Source: Mannheimia granulomatis (lineage in GTDB: Bacteria; Pseudomonadota; Gammaproteobacteria; Enterobacterales; Pasteurellaceae). Taken from it: a stretch of 64,000 nt of DNA. Positions 16,713 through 24,921 of the stretch are shown in pieces (positions within the stretch are counted from its first letter, which is position 1; each line of letters begins with the position of its first letter). Made by a program: the position numbers and the translations under genes. The stretch spans positions 203,501-267,500 of the forward strand of contig NZ_CP016614.1 in the NCBI RefSeq assembly GCF_013377255.1, read 5' to 3'. Under the pieces are notes generated by a model. That model saw only the letters and a program-made list of their open reading frames with translations, was not told the DNA's origin and did no database searches.

Positions 16713-19577
16713 TTAAGCTGCTCTTACAAATTGTACAGATTGGGTATGTTCATACAATGATGTAGGAACGCCAAGCCCCATTCTACTATCGTTTGAAGAG
16801 GCAAATGCGCCTGCAGATGAAACAAGTTTATTTAAGCTATTTGAAGCAAATCTACTTTCTTTGAGTAAAGCACTGCTTTCAGCAATTTTCGCCAATTCAT
16901 CTTGGGCAATTTTACCGTTACCTTTTTCGATCAGTTCATCAATTTGCTTAGAGGTAATACGCTCACCTTGTCGGCCAATGATTTCTTCAATTTTTTCGTC
17001 TGCTGTTGCTTTATAATTGGGCACAGTTTTAGCGAAATCTGCTTCACGGAACCAGTTTTGAATTGTCACTTTCTCTTGTCTTTTATTTGTAATTACAAGG
17101 TGATGGTTCACTTTTTCGAAGGTTAAATCTTTAAGATTTGAGTCCGCGAAAGATAATTTATCATTACCGCCGGAGTCGCTAATTAAATCATTGCCATCTC
17201 CTTGACGGTGTACGAAAATATCATTGCCTTTACCGCCGAGTAAGGTATCATCACCTTTACCACCATCGATAAAGTCATCACCGTCACCACCATCGATAGC
17301 ATCAGCGCCTTTACCACCGAATAAACGGTCATTGCCGGCATTACCGTCAATCGTATCAACGCCATCACCACCGTGGAAGGCATCATCAAATTTACTACCT
17401 TTAAAGGTATCGTTGTGTGAAGTACCGATAATCTCTTCGATCGATTTTAAGGTATCTGTTGTATAGTAACCGGCATGCTGTCTATTGTTACCGTGACGAT
17501 ATTCAATTTTCTCTTCACGGCTACCAACCAGAGTAGAGTGAGTTGCAGTGACTTCGTGTAGAGCTTTACCTGTTTCAACAAAACGTTTAACTGTATAGCT
17601 ACCTTTAACTGTTTCATTTGTTGCATCAATGGTTAATGCACCGTAATCGCCTCGGCTATAATGCACGCGGTCATGACCGTTACCACCATCAATTTCTGTG
17701 GTACCTGAACCAACAAATACGTTGTCATCACCATCACCAAGATTTGCGACAATTTTGGTTTCTTTCGTCTTGATTACATTATCTGCATGATCTAATTCAA
17801 CGCCAATACGTTGAACGACATTAGTTAGATCAAAAGTAGAACTTGCCGCACCATCAGTAATTTTCCAGCTATCTACACGGTTAATATTTAACTTAGTAAT
17901 ATATTCATATTTACCGGTTTGTACACGCTGACGATTTTCTACACCTGGAGTGAGAAGCGGTGTTCTAAATAAAATATGCTGAGTTTTCGCATTGCCTGAA
18001 TTGCTGACATCAATGACGCCTGTAGCAGAATTTAATTGCACGAATTTATCTGCTTTTAAGTGTTTGCCTTCTTCAAATGCATCCACATAGGCTTTTCCAC
18101 TCATTACTTTTTCACCTAAACGGCTGATACCGGCGAGATCACCAATATTACTATCCCATTGTCGTTGCGTAATTGCGATAACGCGCTCTGCTTGCAACTC
18201 TTTATTAAGATTGAGTAATTTACGCATATTGTCTTGCAGATCGGCTAAATGGCGAGAGTCGTAGCCATTTTCGAAGTAATTTTTGCCGTTATGTTTTTTC
18301 TCCCAATCCACAATCTTATCGTGAATTTTATTCGCCACATGCTCAAACATAGCTTGTTTAGAATATTGTAGAATGGTTGAGATAATTCCGGTGATACCAG
18401 AAACAAGTAAGGCAATTGGTGCACCGACTAAAGAACCGGCTGCAGCGGCTGAAACACCACCTGAAATTGCAGCTAATGCAGTATTAATTGCGGTTACGGA
18501 AGCATCTATAGTACCTGTTCCTCGTTGGTATTCAGCGAGTAAACTATCTCCGTCATAACCTAGTTTTTTAAATCTTTCTGCATAACTTTCTAATGCTTTA
18601 GCATGCTTAAATTTATCTGCGATTCCCGCAAAGGCAAGTGGACTGATAGCGAGTGCTACTGTAGAGGCAATTAATGCTGCCACTGGACCTGTAGTAGATA
18701 AACCTGCTGCAACACGTTGTGCTAAAATATAAGAAGAAACTGCTTTGGTGATATTACCGACGACTTGATTAACAAGCTCAACACCTGCACCGACTTTTCT
18801 ACCTGTAGATGCATTTTTATCTGCCAAAACAAGTGCTGCAGTTGCACCGGAAAGTAAACCAGAAATCACTTCTAAACCAAGACTTGCTTTACCTAAGCCT
18901 TCAAGATTTTTCAGTTTTTCACTTAAAGCACCTAAACCTTTTACATTTTGTAATTTGGTGCCTAATTGGCTAATTTGATCTGCAAAACTATCAATTGTTT
19001 GAACAGAATTCGCAATGTTTTCAATTAAAGAGTTAGTTAACTCTAAACCGGCTTTTGCTAAATCAAGTTCACTCCCGTTTTTTTTCAGAATTTCGTCTAA
19101 ATCCATACCGGCCATTACAGAGCCTAAAATGGATTGAATACCGGATAATACTGTTTTTGCTCTACCGACATTTTGAGCGATTGCTTGAGCTGAGCCTAAG
19201 GACTGTCCCAATTTGGTTTTTTGTAGTTGCTTATTGAGTTGTTCTGCAGAAAGAACAATACCGCGTTCGCTAAAGCCAAGCACATTTTGAATTGTACCTA
19301 AGCTTGTTTGGGCCGTAGCAATGTCATTACGTTCTTCTCTTTGTACCTCAATACCTAATTCTTCAGCAGCCTTCACTAAGTCTTGAAGACCATTACCTTG
19401 ATTTGAATCGTAATCTTTAGGCACAGCTAAAATCAGTTTTTTTGCTCCTGTTTTTAACGATTGACCGGTTTTATTCAATCCACTTTTAGTTGCTGCAAGT
19501 GTTCTGTTGAATCCGTTTTTGGTCGCACCTAGTGTGCTTTTAAGATTAGTCTTAATCGTATTAAGTCTAGTACCCAT
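16713..19577 (-). CDS. lktA: RTX leukotoxin structural protein LktA
   Basis: A 954-residue pore-forming RTX protein. Order of parts: an amphipathic N-terminus with a near-repeat (GATKNGFNRT, AATKSGLNKT); hydrophobic pore region about 230-420 (GPVAALIASTVALAISPLAF, GGVSAAAAGSLVGAPIALL); an acylation lysine in TGKYEYIT, about residue 556; glycine-rich calcium-binding nonapeptides about 725-800 (GGDGVDTID, GGKGNDIF); and the unprocessed C-terminal secretion signal. Family role: lysis of ruminant leukocytes through CD18. Overall it is clearly Mannheimia-type LktA. The first 60 residues and the C-terminus (LYEHTQSVQFVRAA) differ from what I recall of M. haemolytica. GGAG precedes ATG 19577. Confidence 0.97.
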   Translation of the reverse strand: MGTRLNTIKTNLKSTLGATKNGFNRTLAATKSGLNKTGQSLKTGAKKLILAVPKDYDSNQGNGLQDLVKAAEELGIEVQREERNDIATAQTSLGTIQNVLGFSERGIVLSAEQLNKQLQKTKLGQSLGSAQAIAQNVGRAKTVLSGIQSILGSVMAGMDLDEILKKNGSELDLAKAGLELTNSLIENIANSVQTIDSFADQISQLGTKLQNVKGLGALSEKLKNLEGLGKASLGLEVISGLLSGATAALVLADKNASTGRKVGAGVELVNQVVGNITKAVSSYILAQRVAAGLSTTGPVAALIASTVALAISPLAFAGIADKFKHAKALESYAERFKKLGYDGDSLLAEYQRGTGTIDASVTAINTALAAISGGVSAAAAGSLVGAPIALLVSGITGIISTILQYSKQAMFEHVANKIHDKIVDWEKKHNGKNYFENGYDSRHLADLQDNMRKLLNLNKELQAERVIAITQRQWDSNIGDLAGISRLGEKVMSGKAYVDAFEEGKHLKADKFVQLNSATGVIDVSNSGNAKTQHILFRTPLLTPGVENRQRVQTGKYEYITKLNINRVDSWKITDGAASSTFDLTNVVQRIGVELDHADNVIKTKETKIVANLGDGDDNVFVGSGTTEIDGGNGHDRVHYSRGDYGALTIDATNETVKGSYTVKRFVETGKALHEVTATHSTLVGSREEKIEYRHGNNRQHAGYYTTDTLKSIEEIIGTSHNDTFKGSKFDDAFHGGDGVDTIDGNAGNDRLFGGKGADAIDGGDGDDFIDGGKGDDTLLGGKGNDIFVHRQGDGNDLISDSGGNDKLSFADSNLKDLTFEKVNHHLVITNKRQEKVTIQNWFREADFAKTVPNYKATADEKIEEIIGRQGERITSKQIDELIEKGNGKIAQDELAKIAESSALLKESRFASNSLNKLVSSAGAFASSNDSRMGLGVPTSLYEHTQSVQFVRAA

Positions 19578-19607
19578 AAGGGATGTCTCCTTTTATATTT
19601 AGTAAAA

Positions 19608-20096
19608 TCAAAATTTATTTTTTAATGCTTCTGCGAGTTCATTTTGATATGAATCAAAGCGTTTTTTCGCTATTTTTCTATCTAATTTACCTCCTTTGAA
19701 GTAGGCTATTTTGCCCAGTTCTTTCTGTTTTGGATAAAAACGTATAGATCTGACGATAGTATCGGGAAATTTATTACACATTTTTTCATAAAGTAATTGC
19801 GAATGCCCAAATGGTGCTACCCAATCAATGATCCAACGTCTATCCCCCGACTGCCACTCATCAGGTGAGAGTGAAGCAATATCCCTAATATATTTCACCT
19901 CTGTTTCAAGGTTTAAATCAGCCCAGCTACAATAAGCAATGGGTATTCCATTATCAACAAGTAGCATATATTGTTCATTTTCAATGGCAGGGATGACATT
20001 TCTGGCTAGCAAAGAATTGCTCCATTCTTTATGTAAAGGAGAGTTCATCCATAGCCAAGTGATTTTTCCTAATAGATTAAAGTTAGTTTCGTTCAT
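19608..20096 (-). CDS. lktC: Leukotoxin-activating lysine acyltransferase LktC
   Basis: A 162-residue HlyC-family toxin acyltransferase. It transfers fatty acid from acyl-carrier protein to internal lysines of LktA in the cytoplasm. Seen: the catalytic His in NSPLHKEWS (residue 22), SWADLNLETEVKYI, the catalytic-Asp segment IDWVAPFGHSQLLY and FKGGKLDRKIAKKRFD. ATG 20096 is chosen over an upstream ATG at 20276, which would add 60 non-homologous residues; MNETNFNLLGKITWLW is the canonical start. The ribosome site is weak. First gene of the operon, 30 bases before lktA. Confidence 0.96.
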   Translation of the reverse strand: MNETNFNLLGKITWLWMNSPLHKEWSNSLLARNVIPAIENEQYMLLVDNGIPIAYCSWADLNLETEVKYIRDIASLSPDEWQSGDRRWIIDWVAPFGHSQLLYEKMCNKFPDTIVRSIRFYPKQKELGKIAYFKGGKLDRKIAKKRFDSYQNELAEALKNKF

Positions 20097-20437
20097 AGTT
20101 TTTACTTGATAATCATTCTGAATTGAGTTGAAAGCACAGAATAATATAATCTTTTTTATGTAAAGATCCAGTTTTTTTGCTGCTGTTTGGCATATTTTTG
20201 GATTTTCGATTTTTAAATGAACTATTTGGAAAATAAAATGTTTTCTTTTTGTACAAAGTGTTTTAGTAATAAACAAAATGGTAACATACTAAAATTAATG
20301 TAACATATATTTATCATTAAAATTTATGTGGTTATAGTGGGGAGAGAAATTCGATCAGAGATTAATTTGATAGAGAGAGGATGTAATTTGATTGTTTTTT
20401 CACTATTTTGGTGGCGATTGATTTTCAACGGAGTGAT
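20097..20437 (-). promoter_or_regulatory. Long AT-rich leader/promoter region of the leukotoxin operon
   Basis: About 340 bases with no gene, rich in A and T tracts, between lktC and the hairpin cluster behind xylB. The operon promoter must lie here or further right. Just before lktC, GATAATCATTCTG (20109-20121) matches 11 of 13 bases of one side of the Fur consensus, but the other side does not match, so it is only a candidate. Exact -10 and -35 boxes cannot be fixed by eye. Confidence 0.5.
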
Positions 20438-20547
20438 ACAAGTGGTCATTTTTCTGCAAAATTTTGCGACAAACGCTTGCGTTTGAACGTTGGCTTTGCC
20501 AACGGCTCCAAAGGAGCGAGCGTAGCGAGTAAAAAACAACCGCTTGT
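20438..20547. repeat. Hairpin cluster bounded by uptake-signal-like arms, downstream of xylB
   Basis: An imperfect uptake signal ACAAGTGGTC (20438-20447) and an inverted AACCGCTTGT (20538-20547) flank three small palindromes: AAACGC-TT-GCGTTT (20471-20484), CGTTGGC-TTT-GCCAACG (20488-20504) and GCTCC-AAA-GGAGC (20505-20517). The outer arms read from xylB (minus strand) are followed by TTTTTT, so the left end can act as its terminator. The inner palindromes look like an inserted REP-like unit. Confidence 0.65.
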
Positions 20548-20555
20548 TTAAATAG

Positions 20556-22001
20556 TTATAAGCCTTTTAATCGCTGATAAAGCTCAGCAAATTTCTGGCG
20601 TTTAGTTTGATATTCCGCATGGCGAGCCGGGTTTGGTTGATAAACCTGTTCTAATGGTAACGGTTGGCAGAATTCAGCAATATCCCGATTTGGATTTAAT
20701 GCAATTTGAGCCAATTTTGCTGCCCCTAAAGCCGGGCCGACATCCCCCCCGTACGGTATTCAACAGTTTTACCACTAATATCGGCGAGTAATTGTCGCCA
20801 GTAGGCACTTTTCGCACCACCACCAATAAGGGTGATATTATTTGCGGTTACCCCTGTTTCGTGCAATACATCAATACTTTCCGCCATTGCAAAACTGACT
20901 CCTTCAATCACCGCTTTTGCCATTGTGACTCGGTCCTCGTTATGGCTTAATCCCCAAAATATGCCTTTGGCGTAGGGATCATTATGTGGTGTGCGTTCAC
21001 CTGATAAATAAGGTAGGAATATAACTTCTGTTTCCGTTTGATTTTCTTCAACCTGTTGAAATAAGGTCGGTACATCTTTAAAGCCCAAAGATTTCGCAGC
21101 CCAATCCACCGCGGAAGCCGCACTTAAAATCACTGACATCAAGTGCCATCGATCAGGTAAGGCGTGACAGAAACTATGTACCGCTTTTTTTGGGATTAGC
21201 ATAGAATTTATCACCCACCACAAAATAAACCCCCGAAGTACCCAACGACAACATTGCCTGCCCTGCTTGGTGAAGACCGATACCGATCGCTCCTGCTGCG
21301 TTATCGCCACCACCGGCTACTACCGGTACTTCTTTGATTTTCCATTGTTGAGCAATCTCTTTGCGTAAATAACCTGTGATTTGGTTGCCTTCAAACAGTT
21401 TTGGCATATTGTCTAGATCGAGCCCACAGGCATTTAGTAGTGTTTGGTTCCAATCCCGTTTGCCTACATCCAGCCACATTGTGCCTGAAGCATCAGACAT
21501 ATCTGAAGCATATTCGCCTGTCATTAATAGTCTTAAATAATCTTTTGGTAGCAGTACTTTACTGACTTGTTCAGCGATATTTGGTAAATGTTTATTGACC
21601 CATTTTAATTTAGGTGCCGTAAATCCAGGCATCATTAAGTTGCCGGTAATATCACGGCTGTTTGGCACTAAATTTTCCAGTTCCTCACATTCGGCAACAC
21701 TGCGTCCATCATTCCATAAAATGGCCGGGGAAAGGATATTATCTGATTTGTCTAATAAAGTCGCACCGTGCATTTGCCCGGTTAGCCCGATAGCTTTTAC
21801 CTTGCTTAAGTCTTGTTGGTTAGCTAATTCAAGCATTGCCTCATTGGTGGCATTCCACCAATCTTGAGGATTTTGCTCAGACCATAACGGTTGTGGGCGG
21901 GAAATAGGGAGATACTTTTGGGTGATCGCAACAATGTGTTGGGTTTCATCAAGTAGAACAACTTTAACCCCAGAAGTACCAAGATCAATTCCAATATACA
22001 T
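20556..22001 (-). pseudogene. xylB: Xylulokinase XylB with two compensating frameshifts
   Basis: A FGGY-family kinase that would phosphorylate D-xylulose with ATP. Frame 1 from ATG 22001: MYIGIDLGTSGVKVVLLDE, LTGQMHGATLL, PVVAGGGDNAAGAIG, then a stop after ANPKKSGT. An A7 run (minus strand, about 21185-21191) where A6 would keep the frame moves into AVHSFCHALPDRWHLMSV and LPYLSGERTPHNDPYAKG. A G7 run (20744-20750) where G8 is expected breaks the frame again at VEYRTGG; the rest (DVGPALGAAKLAQIA) runs to the stop at 20556. With both corrected the protein has 481 residues, close to E. coli XylB. It follows xylA as in the usual xylAB order. Confidence 0.88.
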
Positions 22002-22069
22002 AAATACTCCTTAATATAAAAAAACAAGCGGTCATTTTATTCAGGAAATTTGCAATTTTAAATTTTGGA

Positions 22070-22253
22070 GATCTATCTCCCCTCTTTAGCAAAGAGGGGA
22101 GGGGGAGATTTGGCAGAAGAAATAAACGGAGAAAATAAGATAAAAAGTATCAAACTAAATTTAAAAATTAGAGGAGTTATCTTTCTCTCACTTCGCTAAT
22201 CACTCCTGCCAAATCTCCCCTAGCCCCTCTTTGCTAAAGAGGGGGATCAGATC
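22070..22253. mobile_element. MITE-like element, about 184 bp, with roughly 50-bp inverted ends
   Basis: The left end (from 22070, GATCTATCTCCCCTCTTTAG) and the right end (to 22253, read inverted GATCTGATCCCCCTCTTTAG) match over about 50 bases with few differences. The inner edges are GATTTGGCAG and CTGCCAAATC. Each end also contains its own hairpin around CTCTTT-GC-TAAAGAG. The centre is about 80 AT-rich bases with no ORF. It lies between xylA and xylB, inside what looks like an uptake-signal hairpin (signal at 22024-22032; inverted partner near 22285-22294). A related hairpin occurs alone at 62625-62647. Confidence 0.7.
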
Positions 22254-22300
22254 GAATATAAATTTGCAAATAATTGATAAAAAACAACCGCTTATCACAA

Positions 22301-23620
22301 TTAACGATAAATATAGCTATTCACTAAATTTTCTAAATATTCTTGCTGACCGGAAACTGGTTTTGGATCTAAGCCTTGGGTTTCTACGATTTTAGCGAGA
22401 GCTTCAAGGCTGGCTTTGCCTGTTAAGATTTGCTGACCAAGATCTTGATTCCAGCCTGCGTAGCGGTTATCGACCACTTTTTGTAACGTTTGGTCTTCAA
22501 ACATTTTCGCCGCTTGTTTTAGTGATAATGCTAACACATCCATTGCACCGATATGAGCATGGAATAAATCATACGGGTCGGTGCTTTGGCGGCGGATTTT
22601 CGCATCAAAGTTGAAACCGCCTGTAGTGAAACCGCCTGCTTTTAAGATTTCGTACATTACAAGGGTGTTTTCTTCCACGCTGTTTGGGAATTGGTCGGTA
22701 TCCCAGCCTAATTGTGGGTCGCCACGGTTAGCGTCGATAGAACCAAAGATGCCTAATGCCGTTGCAGTCGCAATTTCGTGTTGGAAGGTATGTCCTGCAA
22801 GCGTCGCGTGGTTGGCTTCAATGTTCATTTTGATTTCATTTTCTAAACCGAACTGTTTTAAGAAACCGTAAACGGTTGCTACATCGTAATCGTATTGGTG
22901 TTTGGTTGGCTCTTGTGGTTTTGGCTCAATTAATAGTATGCCTTTAAAGACGATTTTATGTTTATGTTCTACCACTAATTGCATAAAGCGACCGATTTGT
23001 TCACGCTCACGTTTGAGATCGGTATTGAGTAAGGTTTTATAACCTTCACGTCCGCCCCATAACACATAGTTTTCACCGCCTAAGCGTTGGGTAGCGTTCA
23101 TTGCGGTAAAGACTTGTGCCGCCGCCCAAGCAAAGACTTCCGGATTTGGGTTGGTCGAAGCACCTGACATATAGCGAGGATTAGTAAAGCAGTTTGCCGT
23201 CCCCCACAATAATTTTACGCCGGTTTCTGCTTGTTTTTTCTCTAAAATATCTACAATGGTGTTGAAGTTATGGAGATATTCTTTGAAATTATTGCCTTCA
23301 GGGGCGATATCTACATCGTGGAAACAGTAGTAAGGCACACCTAATTTTTGGAAAAACTCAAAGGCAATTTCCGCTTTTTGTTTCGCACCTTGCAATAAAT
23401 CGCCAGTTTTTTGCCAGCTACGATCCAATGAACCGACACCAAACATATCATTACCTGTCCAGCAGAATGTGTGCCAATAACAGACCGCTAAACGCAGATG
23501 CTCAGCCATTGTTTTTCCTAAAATCACTTCATTTGGATTATAGTGTTTAAACGCAAAAGGATTGGTTGAGTTTGCTCCTTCAAATTGGACTTTCGAGATT
23601 TTGTCAAAATAGTTAGACAT
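22301..23620 (-). CDS. xylA: Xylose isomerase
   Basis: A 439-residue cytoplasmic enzyme converting D-xylose to D-xylulose, one residue shorter than the E. coli enzyme. Seen: AVCYWHTFCWTGNDMFG (catalytic His region), LLWGTANCFTNPRYMSGAST, YVLWGGREGYKTLLNTD, MNIEANHATLAGHTFQHE and the metal-binding SIDANRGD. The ATG at 23620 behind GAGGAG is chosen; an in-frame ATG 23 codons upstream adds a non-homologous leader. First gene of a minus-strand unit with xylB, divergent from xylFGH. Confidence 0.96.
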   Translation of the reverse strand: MSNYFDKISKVQFEGANSTNPFAFKHYNPNEVILGKTMAEHLRLAVCYWHTFCWTGNDMFGVGSLDRSWQKTGDLLQGAKQKAEIAFEFFQKLGVPYYCFHDVDIAPEGNNFKEYLHNFNTIVDILEKKQAETGVKLLWGTANCFTNPRYMSGASTNPNPEVFAWAAAQVFTAMNATQRLGGENYVLWGGREGYKTLLNTDLKREREQIGRFMQLVVEHKHKIVFKGILLIEPKPQEPTKHQYDYDVATVYGFLKQFGLENEIKMNIEANHATLAGHTFQHEIATATALGIFGSIDANRGDPQLGWDTDQFPNSVEENTLVMYEILKAGGFTTGGFNFDAKIRRQSTDPYDLFHAHIGAMDVLALSLKQAAKMFEDQTLQKVVDNRYAGWNQDLGQQILTGKASLEALAKIVETQGLDPKPVSGQQEYLENLVNSYIYR

Positions 23621-23695
23621 ACTAATGCTCCTCTGAATTGGAAAATAATCTTTCGGCAACATCATCGGAGAATTATCAAAACCATTCAATTACGA

Positions 23696-23715
23696 TATTT
23701 CGTTTTTTTATTTCG
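23696..23715. promoter_or_regulatory. Direct repeats TATTTCG, candidate XylR site
   Basis: TATTTCG occurs at 23696-23702 and again at 23709-23715 (CGAAATA on the minus strand), 13 bases apart, between xylA and the CRP-like site. AraC-type XylR proteins bind direct repeats of GAAA-containing half sites upstream of xylA and xylF. Assignment is by position and resemblance only. Confidence 0.4.
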
Positions 23716-23727
23716 ATTATTGGTTAA

Positions 23728-23743
23728 TGTGGCGTAGATCACA
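23728..23743. promoter_or_regulatory. CRP-type site in the xylA/xylF divergent region
   Basis: TGTGG-CGTAGA-TCACA matches 9 of 10 conserved bases of the CRP consensus TGTGA-N6-TCACA. It lies midway in the 244-base spacer between xylA and xylF, as in other xylose loci where cAMP-CRP activates both directions. Confidence 0.75.
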
Positions 23744-23864
23744 AAAGTAAAAAAACGTAATCGTATTAAGAAATATGATAATTGAACTTGATTTGAAATC
23801 AGCCCAGACTTTGAGCGAGCGAGAACAGGCTCGAACATTATTTTTATAACTAATGAGGTGAACT

Positions 23865-24859
23865 ATGAAACTCAAGTCCAAATTATTAGCTGTTGCTGCC
23901 ACCTTAATGGCATTTAGCCACTCGGCAATTGCCAAGGATCTTAAAATCGGTATGTCGATTGATGATCTACGTTTGGAAAGATGGCAAAAAGACCGAGATA
24001 TTTTTGTAAATAAAGCGGAAGCCTTAGGGGCAAAGGTGTTTGTTCAATCTGCAAACGGCGATGCAACCGCTCAAATTTCCCAAATTGAGAATATGCTAAA
24101 TAAAGATATTGATGTATTAGTGATTATTCCGTTTAACGGTGAAGTGTTATCAAACGTGATTGCGGAAGCGAAAAAAGAAGGTGTTAAAGTTTTAGCTTAT
24201 GACCGCTTAATCAATAATGCCGATATTGATTTCTATGTTTCGTTCGATAATGAAAAAGTGGGTGAGTTACAAGCACAAAGCATTATCGAGCAAAAACCGG
24301 AAGGGAATTATTTCTTAATGGGGGGATCACCTGTTGATAACAATGCGAAATTATTCCGTAAAGGTCAAATGAAAGTGTTACAACCACATATTAACAGCGG
24401 AAAAATCAAAGTAGTAGGCGATCAATGGGTTGATTCTTGGTTAGCGGAAAAAGCCTTACAAATTATGGAAAATGCTTTAACCGCCAATAAAAACAATATT
24501 GATGCGGTAGTGGCTTCAAACGATGCCACCGCAGGCGGTGCAATCCAAGCGTTAAGTGCTCAGGGCTTAGCAAAGTGGCGATTTCTGGTCAAGATGCAGA
24601 CTTAGCGGCAATCAAACGCATTATTGCGGGTACACAAACAATGACTGTTTATAAGCCAATTACGAATCTTGCAGATAAAGCAGCTGAAATTGCAGTAGCA
24701 CTGGGTAAAGAAGAAAAAGTTGAAAGCAATGCGAAATTAAATAACGGCAACAAAGAGGTTGAATCTTACTTATTAGAGCCTGTGGTAGTAACCAAAGACA
24801 ATATTGATGACACCGTGATTAAAGACGGCTTCCACACCAAAGATGCAGTATATAAATAA
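23865..24859 (+). pseudogene. xylF: D-xylose ABC transporter periplasmic binding protein XylF, frameshifted
   Basis: From ATG 23865 the frame gives a Sec signal (MKLKSKLLAVAATLMAFSHSAIA) and XylF sequence: KIGMSIDDLRLERWQKDRDIF, FVQSANGDATAQISQIENM, AYDRLINNADIDFYVSFDN. After SAQGLAK it reads WRFLVKMQT and stops at 24605. The family sequence VAISGQDADLAAIKR continues in another frame from about 24572 to 24859, ending with GFHTKDAVYK. One missing base near 24567-24571 (GCAAAG where GCAAAAG would fit) explains it. The 247-residue fragment would lack the C-terminal lobe. Ribosome site GAGGTG. A base-calling error is possible. Confidence 0.87.
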
Positions 24860-24878
24860 ATCACTTTAATTTTTCTAT

Positions 24879-24904
24879 ATGGCGAGGCTTCCTCGCCATT
24901 TTTG
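24879..24904 (+). terminator. Intercistronic hairpin between xylF and xylG
   Basis: ATGGCGAGG pairs with CCTCGCCAT around a three-base loop, followed by TTTTG. It lies 20 bases past xylF, within the xylFGH operon. Such a partial terminator or RNA-stabilising hairpin commonly raises binding-protein expression over the membrane components. Confidence 0.75.
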
Positions 24905-24921
24905 AAAATAAGGGGCTAAGT

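Noticed and set aside
20097..20276. Upstream start for lktC at 20276
   Set aside because: The added 60 residues have no counterpart in the HlyC family, and the canonical MNETNFNLLG start lies at 20096.
22070..22253. Insertion sequence or CRISPR at the inverted repeats
   Set aside because: No transposase frame fits in 184 bases and there are no regularly spaced repeats; MITE-like is the better description.
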